Of a stretch of 64,000 nucleotides of DNA, positions 39,588-47,520 are shown in pieces; within the stretch, counting starts at the first letter, position 1; each line of letters opens with the position of its first letter. Source of the stretch: a virus; IMG/VR virus record IMGVR_UViG_3300031857_000053, positions 43,267 to 107,266 of that record. The stretch is one strand, 5' to 3'. Made by a program: the position numbers and the translations under genes. The notes under the pieces were generated by a model. That model saw only the letters and a list, made by a program, of their open reading frames with translations, had not been told where the DNA came from and ran no database searches.

Positions 39588-39928
39588 TAATCTTCTAGGT
39601 TTAATGTTTTAATCATCCACAGTTCAGGTTTTTCTAAACCTTTTAACCATTCTTTTGCTGAAGGAATATATCCATTACAATCTTCTTTTACATGTTGTTC
39701 ACCAACATAGCGAGTGTATACTGTTTTACCTTCACTATTCTTAAAGCTTTTTCCAAATACTCTTTCACATTCGAAGATACCTTCTGAGTGATGACGAAAG
39801 AGTCTGTGATTAGAGTGACCTATCCAAGCTTTAGTTTCATCAAACCAATTATGGATATCTATATAATCTTCGGGTATACCTCCGAATTTTTTTACAGAAC
39901 TTTTACAGTGTACTAATGGATGTGCCAT
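39587..39928 (-). CDS. DUF6915-like protein
   Basis: A small protein of 113 residues with the family pattern MAHPLVHCKSSVKKFGG, IHNWFDETKAWIG, RHHSEGIFECERVFG and a central RYVGEQHVKED. This matches DUF6915, a family common in phages and plasmids. Several conserved His (4, 7, 42, 45-46 and near 79) and Glu residues could bind metal, but no activity is known. Lies between the acidic DUF6878-like gene and the VWA cluster. Confidence 0.75.
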   Translation of the reverse strand: MAHPLVHCKSSVKKFGGIPEDYIDIHNWFDETKAWIGHSNHRLFRHHSEGIFECERVFGKSFKNSEGKTVYTRYVGEQHVKEDCNGYIPSAKEWLKGLEKPELWMIKTLNLED

Positions 39929-39930
39929 AA

Positions 39931-40353
39931 TTAATCTTCTATTTTACCTTCTGAGGAACAATCATGTATATCGGTATATCTAGTATAATGATAAGAGTCA
40001 TAGGAACTATCTTCTGTTGAGATATATAATTGACCATATCCACCATCATTATTACACCAGTCTTCTAAATCATTTAGTACTTTATTATATGCTTGATTTG
40101 CTATTAAATTATATAATTCTGTATCTAATTCTATTCGATCTTCTATATCGTAACAAGTATTATAACTAATTACATTTTCTAAATCTCTAGGTATTGGAAT
40201 TATGTCTTCAATATCTCCACTATCTCCACTACCATCATATACTATACATATATGAGAATAACCTTGGGCTGCAAGGTTAAATAAAATGTGACTAAATGTG
40301 CTATCTAAAGGGATTGTTACATTAAGTTTTTCTTTTTTTTCTGTTGTCTCCAT
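39931..40353 (-). CDS. DUF6878-like acidic protein
   Basis: The start METTEKKEKLNVTI at 40353 is preferred over the ATG at 40386 because the longer form would overlap the RuvC-like gene and adds a low-quality N-terminus. The protein has the motif YDGSGDSGDIEDI followed later by WCNNDGGYGQLYI, the pattern of DUF6878 proteins in mobile elements. It is strongly acidic and has a Ser/Tyr/His-rich C-terminus. Function unknown; an acidic DNA-mimic role would be speculation. Confidence 0.7.
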   Translation of the reverse strand: METTEKKEKLNVTIPLDSTFSHILFNLAAQGYSHICIVYDGSGDSGDIEDIIPIPRDLENVISYNTCYDIEDRIELDTELYNLIANQAYNKVLNDLEDWCNNDGGYGQLYISTEDSSYDSYHYTRYTDIHDCSSEGKIED

Positions 40354-40363
40354 AGTTATTATA

Positions 40364-40876
40364 TTATAAATTATTTCTTCTAGCATATTCTGCCATTAAT
40401 ACTGCGTCTATTAAACCATCGTGAGGAACTGTGGATCTATCTCCAAAAGTTAATTTAAGCTCAGGAAAAATCCTTTTAATAGCCATTAAAGCCATTGCTT
40501 TAGTATCTCTTACTTGTTTCTTTCCTGTCTTACTTGATTTGGTAATTTGATCAATACCTTGAAACATTTGTTTTTGCCAATCTACTGCTCTTACTTTAGT
40601 GTAAGGTATACTTTGACAAATACAACTCATTTCTACAGCACCGGATTGTTCACCCATAGAAAATGCTGTTTGCTTTGAGCTACCAAAGATTACTCCTAGC
40701 TTTTCAAATACAACATATGATTGATATCCTACTTGATTTAATGCACCGGGTATAGAAGAATAATCAAGTTCTGTTTTAATCATTGGCATTTTTTCTACTA
40801 TTATTTTACCATCAGGAAATATAGAAGCTATTGCTCCGTGTTTTCCTATATCGATTCCGATATATACTTTACTCAT
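40364..40876 (-). CDS. RuvC-like Holliday junction resolvase
   Basis: RNase H-fold endonuclease expected to resolve branched DNA before packaging. GIDIGKHGAI at 7-16 supplies the first catalytic Asp (9); YVVFEKLG near 55-62 supplies the Glu; the C-terminal VPHDGLIDAVLMAEYA supplies the last acidic residues. The segment SMGEQSGAVE and the basic stretch SSKTGKKQVRDTKA fit phage RuvC-like proteins. Length 170 is usual for RuvC. Five bp after the primase gene, within the replication operon. Confidence 0.85.
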   Translation of the reverse strand: MSKVYIGIDIGKHGAIASIFPDGKIIVEKMPMIKTELDYSSIPGALNQVGYQSYVVFEKLGVIFGSSKQTAFSMGEQSGAVEMSCICQSIPYTKVRAVDWQKQMFQGIDQITKSSKTGKKQVRDTKAMALMAIKRIFPELKLTFGDRSTVPHDGLIDAVLMAEYARRNNL

Positions 40877-40881
40877 AGTTT

Positions 40882-41877
40882 TTATTTAATATTTAGTGTC
40901 TCTCTTAGCATAGGAGTTATTATACTTTTTACTTCTTCTATACCTATTTTTTTAACAGCATCTGACAAATCTTTTTCTATCTCTAGATGAAGAAATGGGA
41001 TGTTGTATTTTTCTTTATACTTATTCATAGCTTTTATACCTGCTTCATCATTGTCGAAAAGAGTACAAATATTTTTATACTTATGTTTATAAGCTTCAAT
41101 AACTTGTTCTCCAATTAAAGTATTCTCGCTATCTGGTGCAACACACTCTACATTATTATATCCAAGAGCTCTAAGAGACATCATATCTTTAAGTGAACTA
41201 CATATTACAAGATATTCTGCTTGATAAGTTAGTTGTTCAGTTCCCTGGATATATTCTTTTATCTTAATAAACTTGCTATCTTTTACTTTAGGTTGATAGA
41301 TCTTATATAAAGTTCCATCAGTTCTAAAATATCCATAGATAAAACTTCCTTTGATATTTAGTTCTTTTGTTTCACCATCTTCTTCTTTAATCATCTTATA
41401 AGAGTCTAATGCAGAAACATCATAAAATTTCAAGAGCTTTGATCCTATACCATAACTCATCCAATAGTTTTTATCTAAAGTGTTCCATCCCCGTGTAGTA
41501 AATTCTTTTACTTGATATCGAGTTCTTACTTTAAATTCTCTTAGGTTATAATCTTCTTGGTTATTTAGAGACCATTGATTATAATCTTCTATTATTTTAT
41601 GTGCTGCTTCACCACGATCTTTTAGATTAAAGATCAATTCTACTAATCTAATTGCATCACCCGATTTATCCTGAGAGGAAAAATCTTTAAACTTATAGCT
41701 ACCTGCTGAACTTGCATAATAAATAAACATCGAGGGATTCTTTTCCCCCGGATTAAATATCGATGCAATCTTTACATCTTGTCCAGTTAATTTTTCATCT
41801 AGCTTTAAGTAATATTCAAAGACCCATTCTCTAGGTATTTCTGTTAGTTTTGATATGAGGGATTTGGTTCTTAACAT
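40882..41877 (-). CDS. DnaG-type Toprim primase
   Basis: Primes lagging-strand synthesis. The N-terminal ~95 residues resemble the CHC2-type zinc ribbon fold (NPGEKNPSMFIY, KFKDFSSQDKSGDAIRLVELI) but with no zinc-binding Cys. The Toprim domain is at about 225-305: LVICSSLKDMMSLRALGY and the metal-binding TLFDNDEAGIKAM. The usual Toprim Glu is replaced in the ICSSLKD motif, a variant I associate with this phage primase family. The start codon is only a few bases after a terminator hairpin. Confidence 0.8.
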   Translation of the reverse strand: MLRTKSLISKLTEIPREWVFEYYLKLDEKLTGQDVKIASIFNPGEKNPSMFIYYASSAGSYKFKDFSSQDKSGDAIRLVELIFNLKDRGEAAHKIIEDYNQWSLNNQEDYNLREFKVRTRYQVKEFTTRGWNTLDKNYWMSYGIGSKLLKFYDVSALDSYKMIKEEDGETKELNIKGSFIYGYFRTDGTLYKIYQPKVKDSKFIKIKEYIQGTEQLTYQAEYLVICSSLKDMMSLRALGYNNVECVAPDSENTLIGEQVIEAYKHKYKNICTLFDNDEAGIKAMNKYKEKYNIPFLHLEIEKDLSDAVKKIGIEEVKSIITPMLRETLNIK

Positions 41878-41881
41878 AAAT

Positions 41882-41905
41882 AAAAAAGGGAGACTCTCGC
41901 CTCCC
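41882..41905 (-). terminator. Terminator hairpin directly before the primase start
   Basis: On the - strand GGGAG-GCGAGAGT-CTCCC is followed by TTTTTT, then four bases and the primase ATG. Because the next gene starts at once, it may act as a partial terminator or as a hairpin that reduces or protects downstream message. Confidence 0.75.
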
Positions 41906-41923
41906 CGCTTATTTGATTAAACA

Positions 41924-42592
41924 TTATAGTTTGAATCCACCTGTTGAATCATCATTAGATCCGAAGTCAGGAAGATTTTCTTCTTTCTTTTTTCTTATGT
42001 GATCAGCTTCTTTGAACTTTATTAGTTTGGTCTGTGGTTTAATAGCAGATTCAAACGGAACACCAGTCTTAGAATACTTTGGTAGAAAAAGATCATAAGA
42101 AGTATAACCTTCTTTATTAAGATATTCTTTTGCAGCTAAACAAATATTTAACCATTTATCTTTAAATACTTTATCGTCATTAAACTTTTCAACTAAAGAA
42201 TTAATTGTTTTATGTTTACCATCTTGACTATCTAGCCAACTATCTAATCCTATTTCATTACAAAGATTTTTCAAGAATTTTAAGATCTCTGTATCTCTGT
42301 TAATTTTAATACCGCTTTTAGTTTCACCATCAACATAAGCCCATTCACTTGCTCTTACCTTTCCTACTTGTCCTTTGTGACGACCTAAAGATTCATTATC
42401 TTTATTAATCCAAAAACCTTCGAAATCATCTCCTTGGTTTTCTCCTTCGAGATGAAGTATAAGATTTAAGGCTCCTGGTTTGAACTTAAATTCTTCTAGC
42501 GTTACCGCATTAATTTTAACTTTTAAATTTCCTGGTTGTAGAGTCTTCGGTGTACCACCGCCTCCTGTTTTGATGTCTTTTGTGCTTAACAT
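41924..42592 (-). CDS. Possible single-stranded DNA-binding protein
   Basis: A 222-residue protein with a Gly-rich start (TGGGGTPKTLQPGNLKVKIN), a beta-rich first half of likely OB-fold type (LNLILHLEGENQGDDFEGFW), and an acidic C-terminal tail rich in Asp/Asn/Gly ending in GGFKL. The tail, the location between Sak4-like and primase genes, and similarity in layout to crAss replication modules suggest a phage ssDNA-binding protein. No diagnostic signature is visible, so this is an inference. Followed by a terminator hairpin. Confidence 0.6.
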   Translation of the reverse strand: MLSTKDIKTGGGGTPKTLQPGNLKVKINAVTLEEFKFKPGALNLILHLEGENQGDDFEGFWINKDNESLGRHKGQVGKVRASEWAYVDGETKSGIKINRDTEILKFLKNLCNEIGLDSWLDSQDGKHKTINSLVEKFNDDKVFKDKWLNICLAAKEYLNKEGYTSYDLFLPKYSKTGVPFESAIKPQTKLIKFKEADHIRKKKEENLPDFGSNDDSTGGFKL

Positions 42593-42607
42593 TTTTTTTA
42601 ATTTTAA

Positions 42608-43369
42608 TTAGTCAATATAAATTTTATCCCAATAAGTTATTAATCCTTCATCTGTCATCTCAGAGACAACAATTTCTTTGTTCCGTAAATGTTCTGGTCT
42701 TGCTCCACAAGATACTTCATCTGTAGTTTTAAAACTCAAAATATTTTGATCACCTTTTCTGTAAAGATAACCAATAGCATCAGATTGTGAACTGGTAATT
42801 CTTTTAAGTTTACCTGTTAGATCTAGATCCATACTATTAAAATCAGTTCCATTTTTCTCTAATAATACATCTTTGATATGTCCTATTAGAATTATTCTTG
42901 GAGCTAATGTTTTAATATACTCTATGATCTTGGTAAAAGCTTCTCTTAGCCATGGATATCCTGCTCCGTTGGGCATATTAAGTATTGTTCCATACTTAGG
43001 TTTCCCTTCTGTGAGCCAATTCTTTCCCATTGGTGTAGCTTGATATAACTTTTCAGCATAAGGAAGACACATTTCTTCTAAAGCAGTAATAGTATCTACC
43101 GCAATATATTTATATGGATTTCCACTTGCTTTGATTTCTTCTCCGTAATCTCTTATATCTTCCCAACTATTGATTTCTACCTTGAGTGCGTCTAAATACT
43201 TGGTTCCTTTTTCAAGATCCATTATTAAACAATTATCAAGTTGAGAAAATAAACTTGTTTTACCAACTTTTGGCTTGGAGAATATAATAAGATTAGAAGG
43301 ACTCTTTTGAGAAGCTGCTATCTTTGCTTTTGGTAATTCTATTACCCGTTTTTTTTCTTTTTCACTCAT
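42608..43369 (-). CDS. Sak4-like RecA-fold ATPase (AAA_24)
   Basis: A RecA-type ATPase for annealing/strand exchange or helicase loading. Walker A is FSKPKVGKTS (about 29-38); the acidic LIMDLEKGTKYLDA follows; Walker B is YIAVDTITALEEM around 102-114; and RIILIGHIKD supplies a sensor-like segment. This order (GxPKvGKT, D.E.G, .vDs.t, .i.iGH.k) is that of Sak4/AAA_24 phage proteins. It overlaps the upstream gene by 4 bp (ATGA) and lies next to the putative ssDNA-binding protein, its expected partner. Confidence 0.85.
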   Translation of the reverse strand: MSEKEKKRVIELPKAKIAASQKSPSNLIIFSKPKVGKTSLFSQLDNCLIMDLEKGTKYLDALKVEINSWEDIRDYGEEIKASGNPYKYIAVDTITALEEMCLPYAEKLYQATPMGKNWLTEGKPKYGTILNMPNGAGYPWLREAFTKIIEYIKTLAPRIILIGHIKDVLLEKNGTDFNSMDLDLTGKLKRITSSQSDAIGYLYRKGDQNILSFKTTDEVSCGARPEHLRNKEIVVSEMTDEGLITYWDKIYID

Positions 43370-43899
43370 GATTTATTGATTAGATTATTTAGCCAATTTT
43401 TATTGCTGATTGGTTTCTTCCACATAATAGCTGCATAATCTCTTATTGTAATCTCATTCATAGAAGCATCTTCATCAGCATTAGCAAAGCTAAATTCTTT
43501 AACCTTACTTGTTTCTTTGTACTTTTGATCAATGATTATTTCGGGTGCATTATTTTTCACTAAGATTAATTCTGATACTGGTATCATATATCTTACTGTA
43601 CCATCTTTTTCTAAAGCTTCATACTCTTCTTGATAATTAGGATTAAATCTCCATTTATAAAGAGTTCTTTCAGGATCTTCTGGTAATAGATCTGATGAAG
43701 TTAACTCTGTATATATATCCATACCTTTACCTATTTCACTAGGAAAAAATCCTACGTGTTTTTCAGTAACTCCCGGATATTTATACGCAAGTTTTGGAAT
43801 AAAATTAGGATCTGCAATACCTAATGATTTAAAAGTTTCTTGGTGAAAATCTTTAAGGGCTTTTAATCTTTCCCTTCTTTCTTCTGGGTTTAGACTCAT
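43366..43899 (-). CDS. Conserved hypothetical replication-module protein (177 aa)
   Basis: Not recognised by function. It lies between DnaB-like helicase (2 bp) and Sak4-like ATPase (4-bp overlap), so it is translated with replication proteins. The N-terminus is helical and basic (NPEERRERLKALKDFHQETF). The middle has GVTEKHVGFFPSEIGKGMDI, possibly beta. The tight coupling suggests a loader or accessory protein, but there is no motif to prove it. Confidence 0.7.
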   Translation of the reverse strand: MSLNPEERRERLKALKDFHQETFKSLGIADPNFIPKLAYKYPGVTEKHVGFFPSEIGKGMDIYTELTSSDLLPEDPERTLYKWRFNPNYQEEYEALEKDGTVRYMIPVSELILVKNNAPEIIIDQKYKETSKVKEFSFANADEDASMNEITIRDYAAIMWKKPISNKNWLNNLINKS

Positions 43900-43901
43900 A
43901 G

Positions 43902-44906
43902 TTATACTTTTACATTTGTTACTATTCTTTTTTCTTGTGTTGGTGGTGTATCCATTTCACTAACTTTCATTCTATCAAACTCTGCTTTCATAAAGCTCAA
44001 CCTTGTATCTCCATTTCTAGCTTTTAGAAAATGAAATACTAGAGTATTTATATCATCAATGATATAGCGATCGGGTCCATAAAATCTTATCTTTTGTTTA
44101 CCTGGTCTATTAACTCCTACAACAGTGTCGGCATGTTGCAATAGAGCATCAGCTCCATAGATATCAGAATCTAAAATATAGTTCCCATATTTACCATCTT
44201 CATTTCTTTCAGGTTTATCCATATTTCTATTAAGCTGACTAAGAATGATGAAAGCAATTGGATATTTTCTTTTGAGTGCTGTGAGTGCTTCTCCGAGTGC
44301 AAATAGTGTTTCGTGTTTGTCTTTTTCGAATGATGCTTTGTTGATTAACAATGAGTGGTCAAGAGTGATAATTGTGTTGGTGTATTGCCTAAATATGTTT
44401 CCTTTCTCATCTTTTATTTGAGTTGAATGGGCTTCCATATACTCAGCAATTGTTTCACGGAACTCGTTAACAGTAAGTGATTCTTCTACTACATCTATTG
44501 GATATTTGGTCATGGTTTTAGCATAATCAAAACACTTTACTAGATCTTCGTTTGTAATCTTACCATCTGCGCTACATAAATACTTGTAAGGTCTACCAAC
44601 AAAAGCTGAGAAAGATCTCATTGCTGATACTCTTCCAACCATTTCTAAACTAAATTCTAGTACTCTAAAATTTTGATTAGGATTAAGGTTAAAAGATTCT
44701 CTGACGATCTGATCTTTTATTAGTGTCTTACCAGTACCTGGTCTAGCGCCTATGACTGTGGTCGAGTTCCATTCTATTCCATCAGCAATAGCATCATTGA
44801 ATTTATACCAAGGTGTTTTAAGACTAGTAATTTTACCGTCTCTTCTACCTTGCATATAGTCGATAGCTTGCTGATAAGAATTTTTAAGTTCTTTCCACTT
44901 TTTCAT
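43902..44906 (-). CDS. DnaB-like replicative helicase
   Basis: A DnaB C-terminal-domain helicase without the usual N-terminal DnaB domain. Walker A is VIGARPGTGKT; LEFSLEM follows; Walker B is TIITLDHSLLI; the H4-like IAFIILSQLNRNMDKPERN and the HADTVVGVNRPGK segment near the arginine finger are clear. The start MKKWKELKNSYQQA at 44906 is chosen because homologous helicases begin near this point; an in-frame ATG at 44951 would add 15 poorly conserved residues encoded by leader sequence. A Bacteroidota-type promoter lies about 85 bp upstream. Confidence 0.85.
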   Translation of the reverse strand: MKKWKELKNSYQQAIDYMQGRRDGKITSLKTPWYKFNDAIADGIEWNSTTVIGARPGTGKTLIKDQIVRESFNLNPNQNFRVLEFSLEMVGRVSAMRSFSAFVGRPYKYLCSADGKITNEDLVKCFDYAKTMTKYPIDVVEESLTVNEFRETIAEYMEAHSTQIKDEKGNIFRQYTNTIITLDHSLLINKASFEKDKHETLFALGEALTALKRKYPIAFIILSQLNRNMDKPERNEDGKYGNYILDSDIYGADALLQHADTVVGVNRPGKQKIRFYGPDRYIIDDINTLVFHFLKARNGDTRLSFMKAEFDRMKVSEMDTPPTQEKRIVTNVKV

Positions 44907-44991
44907 TTTGTTTTTTTTAGAGGTGACTATTCCCCGGCTTGTTATTATCAAGCTTAACTAAGGGATCTAAAATTGCTGATTGAATTGTCTA

Positions 44992-45022
44992 CAAATCTAA
45001 CATTGCTTTTTTATATTTCCAA
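44992..45022 (-). promoter_or_regulatory. Bacteroidota-type promoter upstream of the helicase gene
   Basis: On the - strand, TTG (45022-45020), a 20-bp spacer and TAGATTTG (44999-44992) match the -33 TTG and -7 TAnnTTTG consensus of Bacteroidota primary sigma. Transcription would start near 44985 and give a ~80-nt leader with a small hairpin (GCTTG / CAAGC). It would drive helicase and the replication genes behind it using host RNA polymerase. Confidence 0.65.
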
Positions 45023-45094
45023 GAAAAAAAGGGAAATAATTTCTTACATATCTTACATAGATTTCAACACTAAGATATTAGAATATGGTCTTAG

Positions 45095-45727
45095 CTATAC
45101 TACTTTATCTTTGAAACTTATTGGGGTTTCATCTTCCATATCTCCATCTTCTAATAGTGCACAATAATCAGCTAGATCCGAGCCAATTACATTACCATCT
45201 TTCTTTCTAATAAAATACATAGATGTTCTTGTGTATTTATAATTTTCTTGCTCTTGTTTATCTAAGTAAAAAGCGGTTGCTTTAAGAACTGTTTCCCAGC
45301 TATATTCAAAATTTTCAAAAAACCATCTAAAGTTTTGTTCTAAATTATTTATAGAAGATCTAAGATATTTTCCGTGCCCACCTTTCTTTTTAGGAAAGGT
45401 ATCATTATAAGTTTTTAAATTTTCTGTGTATTCTTTCCCCATTAACTGGCTACTTGTTTTCTTTTTATGGATTTTAAAATAGCTATCAACTTTTGCTATT
45501 AAACTAATAGCTTTTGGTTGGAGTTCATAAGAAATGTTATCATCAGTAGAAATATTCTTTACCCAGAAATTATCTTCTAAAATTTTTAAATCTTGATGAA
45601 CATTAATAATACTAGGAGATATACTTTCTTTCATAGAACAGAGTAGATAGAACTGATTAGGAGTTATTTTCTCTATAACTATTTGATTAAAGAGTTCTAA
45701 TATGTGTATTGATGTTTTTTCTTTCAT
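45095..45727 (-). CDS. Possible winged-helix replication protein (210 aa)
   Basis: Not firmly recognised. The N-terminal ~80 residues (LELFNQIVIEKITPNQFYLL, DLKILEDNFWVKN, ELQPKAISLIAKV) look like a winged-helix DNA-binding domain; the middle is a Lys-rich linker; the C-terminal part (LEQNFRWFFENFEYSWETVL) is helical with aromatic residues. Similar proteins in crAss-like phages sit next to the helicase and may initiate replication or load helicase. Its own gene is the first of the replication block, placed divergently from the spanin-like genes. Confidence 0.6.
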   Translation of the reverse strand: MKEKTSIHILELFNQIVIEKITPNQFYLLCSMKESISPSIINVHQDLKILEDNFWVKNISTDDNISYELQPKAISLIAKVDSYFKIHKKKTSSQLMGKEYTENLKTYNDTFPKKKGGHGKYLRSSINNLEQNFRWFFENFEYSWETVLKATAFYLDKQEQENYKYTRTSMYFIRKKDGNVIGSDLADYCALLEDGDMEDETPISFKDKVV

Positions 45728-45736
45728 ATATTTTAG

Positions 45737-45744
45737 TATTTTTG
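45737..45744 (+). promoter_or_regulatory. Possible -7 box for the spanin-like genes
   Basis: TATTTTTG fits TAnnTTTG and lies 18 bp before the ATG at 45763. The nearest upstream TTG (45709-45711) gives a 25-bp spacer, longer than usual. The same TATTTTTGG string is used before the + strand gene at 48278 and before the cargo gene at 1587. Confidence 0.35.
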
Positions 45745-45762
45745 GTTTTATAAAATCTTATT

Positions 45763-46080
45763 ATGTTTAAAGCTATTCATATACTCATTGTAATCTTACT
45801 AATTGTAATAGCAATATTATCATGGAAACTTATTAATGATTCAGATGAGGTTACTACAGAATTGGGTGATCAAAATCTTAAGGATTCTATTGCTGTTTTG
45901 AATGACAAACTTAATAAAAGTTTTGCTAAAGAACTAGAATTAATAAAAGAAAATGATAGCTTAGAGTCGATTGAACAACAAGTAATATATAGAACCAATG
46001 AGAAAATTAAATTTATTTTTTCTACTACTGATCCTTCAGTACTCGACTCAATTATTCGCGCAGGTTGGAAAACCAAATAG
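45763..46080 (+). CDS. Putative inner-membrane spanin-like protein
   Basis: A 105-residue type II membrane protein: a hydrophobic helix at residues 5-23 (IHILIVILLIVIAILSW), then a coiled-coil-like region (NDKLNKSFAKELELIKENDS) expected in the periplasm. This is the layout of Rz-type i-spanins that join the membranes at lysis. It is one of the few + strand genes in the right block and ends in TAG. The next gene starts inside it in another frame, as in Rz/Rz1 pairs. No sequence signature proves the spanin function. Confidence 0.6.
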   Translation: MFKAIHILIVILLIVIAILSWKLINDSDEVTTELGDQNLKDSIAVLNDKLNKSFAKELELIKENDSLESIEQQVIYRTNEKIKFIFSTTDPSVLDSIIRAGWKTK

Positions 46081-46408
46081 TGATACTATAAGATGTTATG
46101 GTATAAAAGAATTACAAAAGATTGCAGCTACAGTGGAGTATGCTAACAGTTGTGATACTTTGCTTTCTAATGCTAATCTTAAGATAGCTAATAGAGATAA
46201 ACATATTCAAGAGAAAATCTTTCAAGTAAAGAATCTGCAGGATCAGATAGCTTATAAGGATACACTTATTGTGAATAGAGAAAAAAAAATAGGAGAACTT
46301 GGTAGTGAGATAATCGAACTAAATGAGCATAAAAAAATGCTTAAGTTAGCTTGGGCATCTACTACGGCTCTCCTTTCGGGTATCTTAATTAGTTTTATTT
46401 TATTCTGA
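45998..46408 (+). CDS. Putative spanin-partner membrane protein
   Basis: A 136-residue protein overlapping the preceding gene by 83 bp in another frame. It has an N-terminal signal peptide-like stretch (LNLFFLLLILQYSTQLFAQ), a coiled coil at about 60-112, and a C-terminal membrane helix (TTALLSGILISFILF). There is no lipobox Cys, so it is not a standard o-spanin; the arrangement (N-terminal signal, coiled coil, C-terminal anchor) is closer to a u-spanin with the lipoprotein signal replaced. It converges with the next - strand gene with one base between them. Confidence 0.6.
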   Translation: MRKLNLFFLLLILQYSTQLFAQVGKPNSDTIRCYGIKELQKIAATVEYANSCDTLLSNANLKIANRDKHIQEKIFQVKNLQDQIAYKDTLIVNREKKIGELGSEIIELNEHKKMLKLAWASTTALLSGILISFILF

Positions 46409-46409
46409 T

Positions 46410-46631
46410 TTAAAGATTATTGATTTCTTCTTTAACATCTTTCCAATAATAATACATATCCTTTTCTATATTCCAATTATCTGGATGTAGTATATCTATT
46501 ATCTCATCCACAGCAATAAGTGCACACTTCTTAGCATTTGACTTTATTGTTTTAATACTATTATCTATTCCGCTTTCTGAATACTTAGTAAAACTGTTTA
46601 CAAGTTCTCTTGCTTTATCTCTAGGTGCCAT
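46410..46631 (-). CDS. Small helical phage protein
   Basis: A 73-residue protein with DKARELVNSF, KKCALIAVDEIIDIL and YYYWKDVKEEINNL. This pattern is widespread in small proteins of Bacteroidota phages and prophages, but its function is unknown. Likely an all-helical fold. It ends next to the spanin-like gene on the other strand. Confidence 0.65.
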   Translation of the reverse strand: MAPRDKARELVNSFTKYSESGIDNSIKTIKSNAKKCALIAVDEIIDILHPDNWNIEKDMYYYWKDVKEEINNL

Positions 46632-46634
46632 AGC

Positions 46635-47189
46635 TTATTTTAGTTTAAGTTTACCATCTACTATTTCTACTTCCCACTTTGTTTTAAGTTGGAGGGATTG
46701 GATATATTTATCAAGCTCAACAACAGCTGAACTACAAGACATATTTGTTATAGCTCCTTCTACAAGTATTTGTCTTATTTTATTTATATCCTTCTCCGTG
46801 TATTTCTTTTCCTTGTTATCTTCAAGAGCTTGGTTATAACCTTCTATCCAATTTGTAGTTTTACATACATTTGGATTAGCTAAATTAGCTGCTAATATTT
46901 CTAAATCCACCTCACCAATTAGTTCTTTTACTTCAAAAATATTCAATGGTCTAACTTTACTAAATCCCATTCCTGATAATCCATTTTCACTTAATAGTTC
47001 AAGTGGTTGTGTTGAGTGGGTGATTTTTTTATACTCTCTATCGTATGGTCTATATTGCCAGTATACCTCATCAGATACAACAAATTTCCTTATCTGTTTG
47101 GCATCTTCAATATACCAGTCATCTACCTCTATCTTTGAATCATCCACTACTACATAGTGGTCTTCTTTTATCTTAATTAGTTTCTGCAT
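46635..47189 (-). CDS. Conserved Bacteroidota phage protein (184 aa)
   Basis: A 184-residue protein with the familiar pattern DDWYIEDAKQIRKF, KKITHSTQPLE, FEVKELIGEVD, WIEGYNQALEDNKEKKYTE and a final WEVEIVDGKLKLK. This is very common in phages of Bacteroidota, with variable middle parts. No catalytic motif or known role. It is 3 bp upstream of the 73-aa gene in one transcript. Confidence 0.7.
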   Translation of the reverse strand: MQKLIKIKEDHYVVVDDSKIEVDDWYIEDAKQIRKFVVSDEVYWQYRPYDREYKKITHSTQPLELLSENGLSGMGFSKVRPLNIFEVKELIGEVDLEILAANLANPNVCKTTNWIEGYNQALEDNKEKKYTEKDINKIRQILVEGAITNMSCSSAVVELDKYIQSLQLKTKWEVEIVDGKLKLK

Positions 47190-47244
47190 AGCTTATTTTA
47201 GTTTAAAGTGTTTAAAGTACAATATAAAAATTCATATGTTACTT

Positions 47245-47520
47245 TTATAGTCCTTCTTGATCATAAATTTCATCTTCAGATTCTTCCATCATTCCTATAA
47301 CTACTTTATAAGCTTGATACATGCCTATAAAAATAAGTAATATACCAATATACATCATTATATTTACTGCAGTATCTATATATGATGTGATTTCTTTATT
47401 TGGTGTGTCACCAATAATTTCAATAAATAAATAAGATAAGGTTTTTATTATCCAGGTAACGGATCCCCAAAATAAAAAGAACATACCTAATCTATTATAA
47501 GATTTAATAATTTTTACCAT
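47245..47520 (-). CDS. Small membrane protein with two transmembrane helices
   Basis: A 91-residue protein with hydrophobic helices at about 11-34 (LGMFFLFWGSVTWIIKTLSYLF region) and 50-72 (NIMMYIGILLIFIGMYQAY region), and an acidic C-terminus (EESEDEIYDQ). It starts 7 bp inside the end of the glycosylase gene. A holin or membrane modulator is possible but there is no specific evidence. Confidence 0.6.
   Translation of the reverse strand: MVKIIKSYNRLGMFFLFWGSVTWIIKTLSYLFIEIIGDTPNKEITSYIDTAVNIMMYIGILLIFIGMYQAYKVVIGMMEESEDEIYDQEGL

Noticed and set aside
44906-44951. Longer DnaB-like helicase start at 44951
   Set aside because: The 15 extra residues are encoded by leader sequence that carries a hairpin, and the shorter start matches family length better.
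46410-47189. Lysogeny or integration genes
   Set aside because: No integrase, excisionase or CI-like repressor is visible anywhere in the window; the small helical proteins here do not resemble them.
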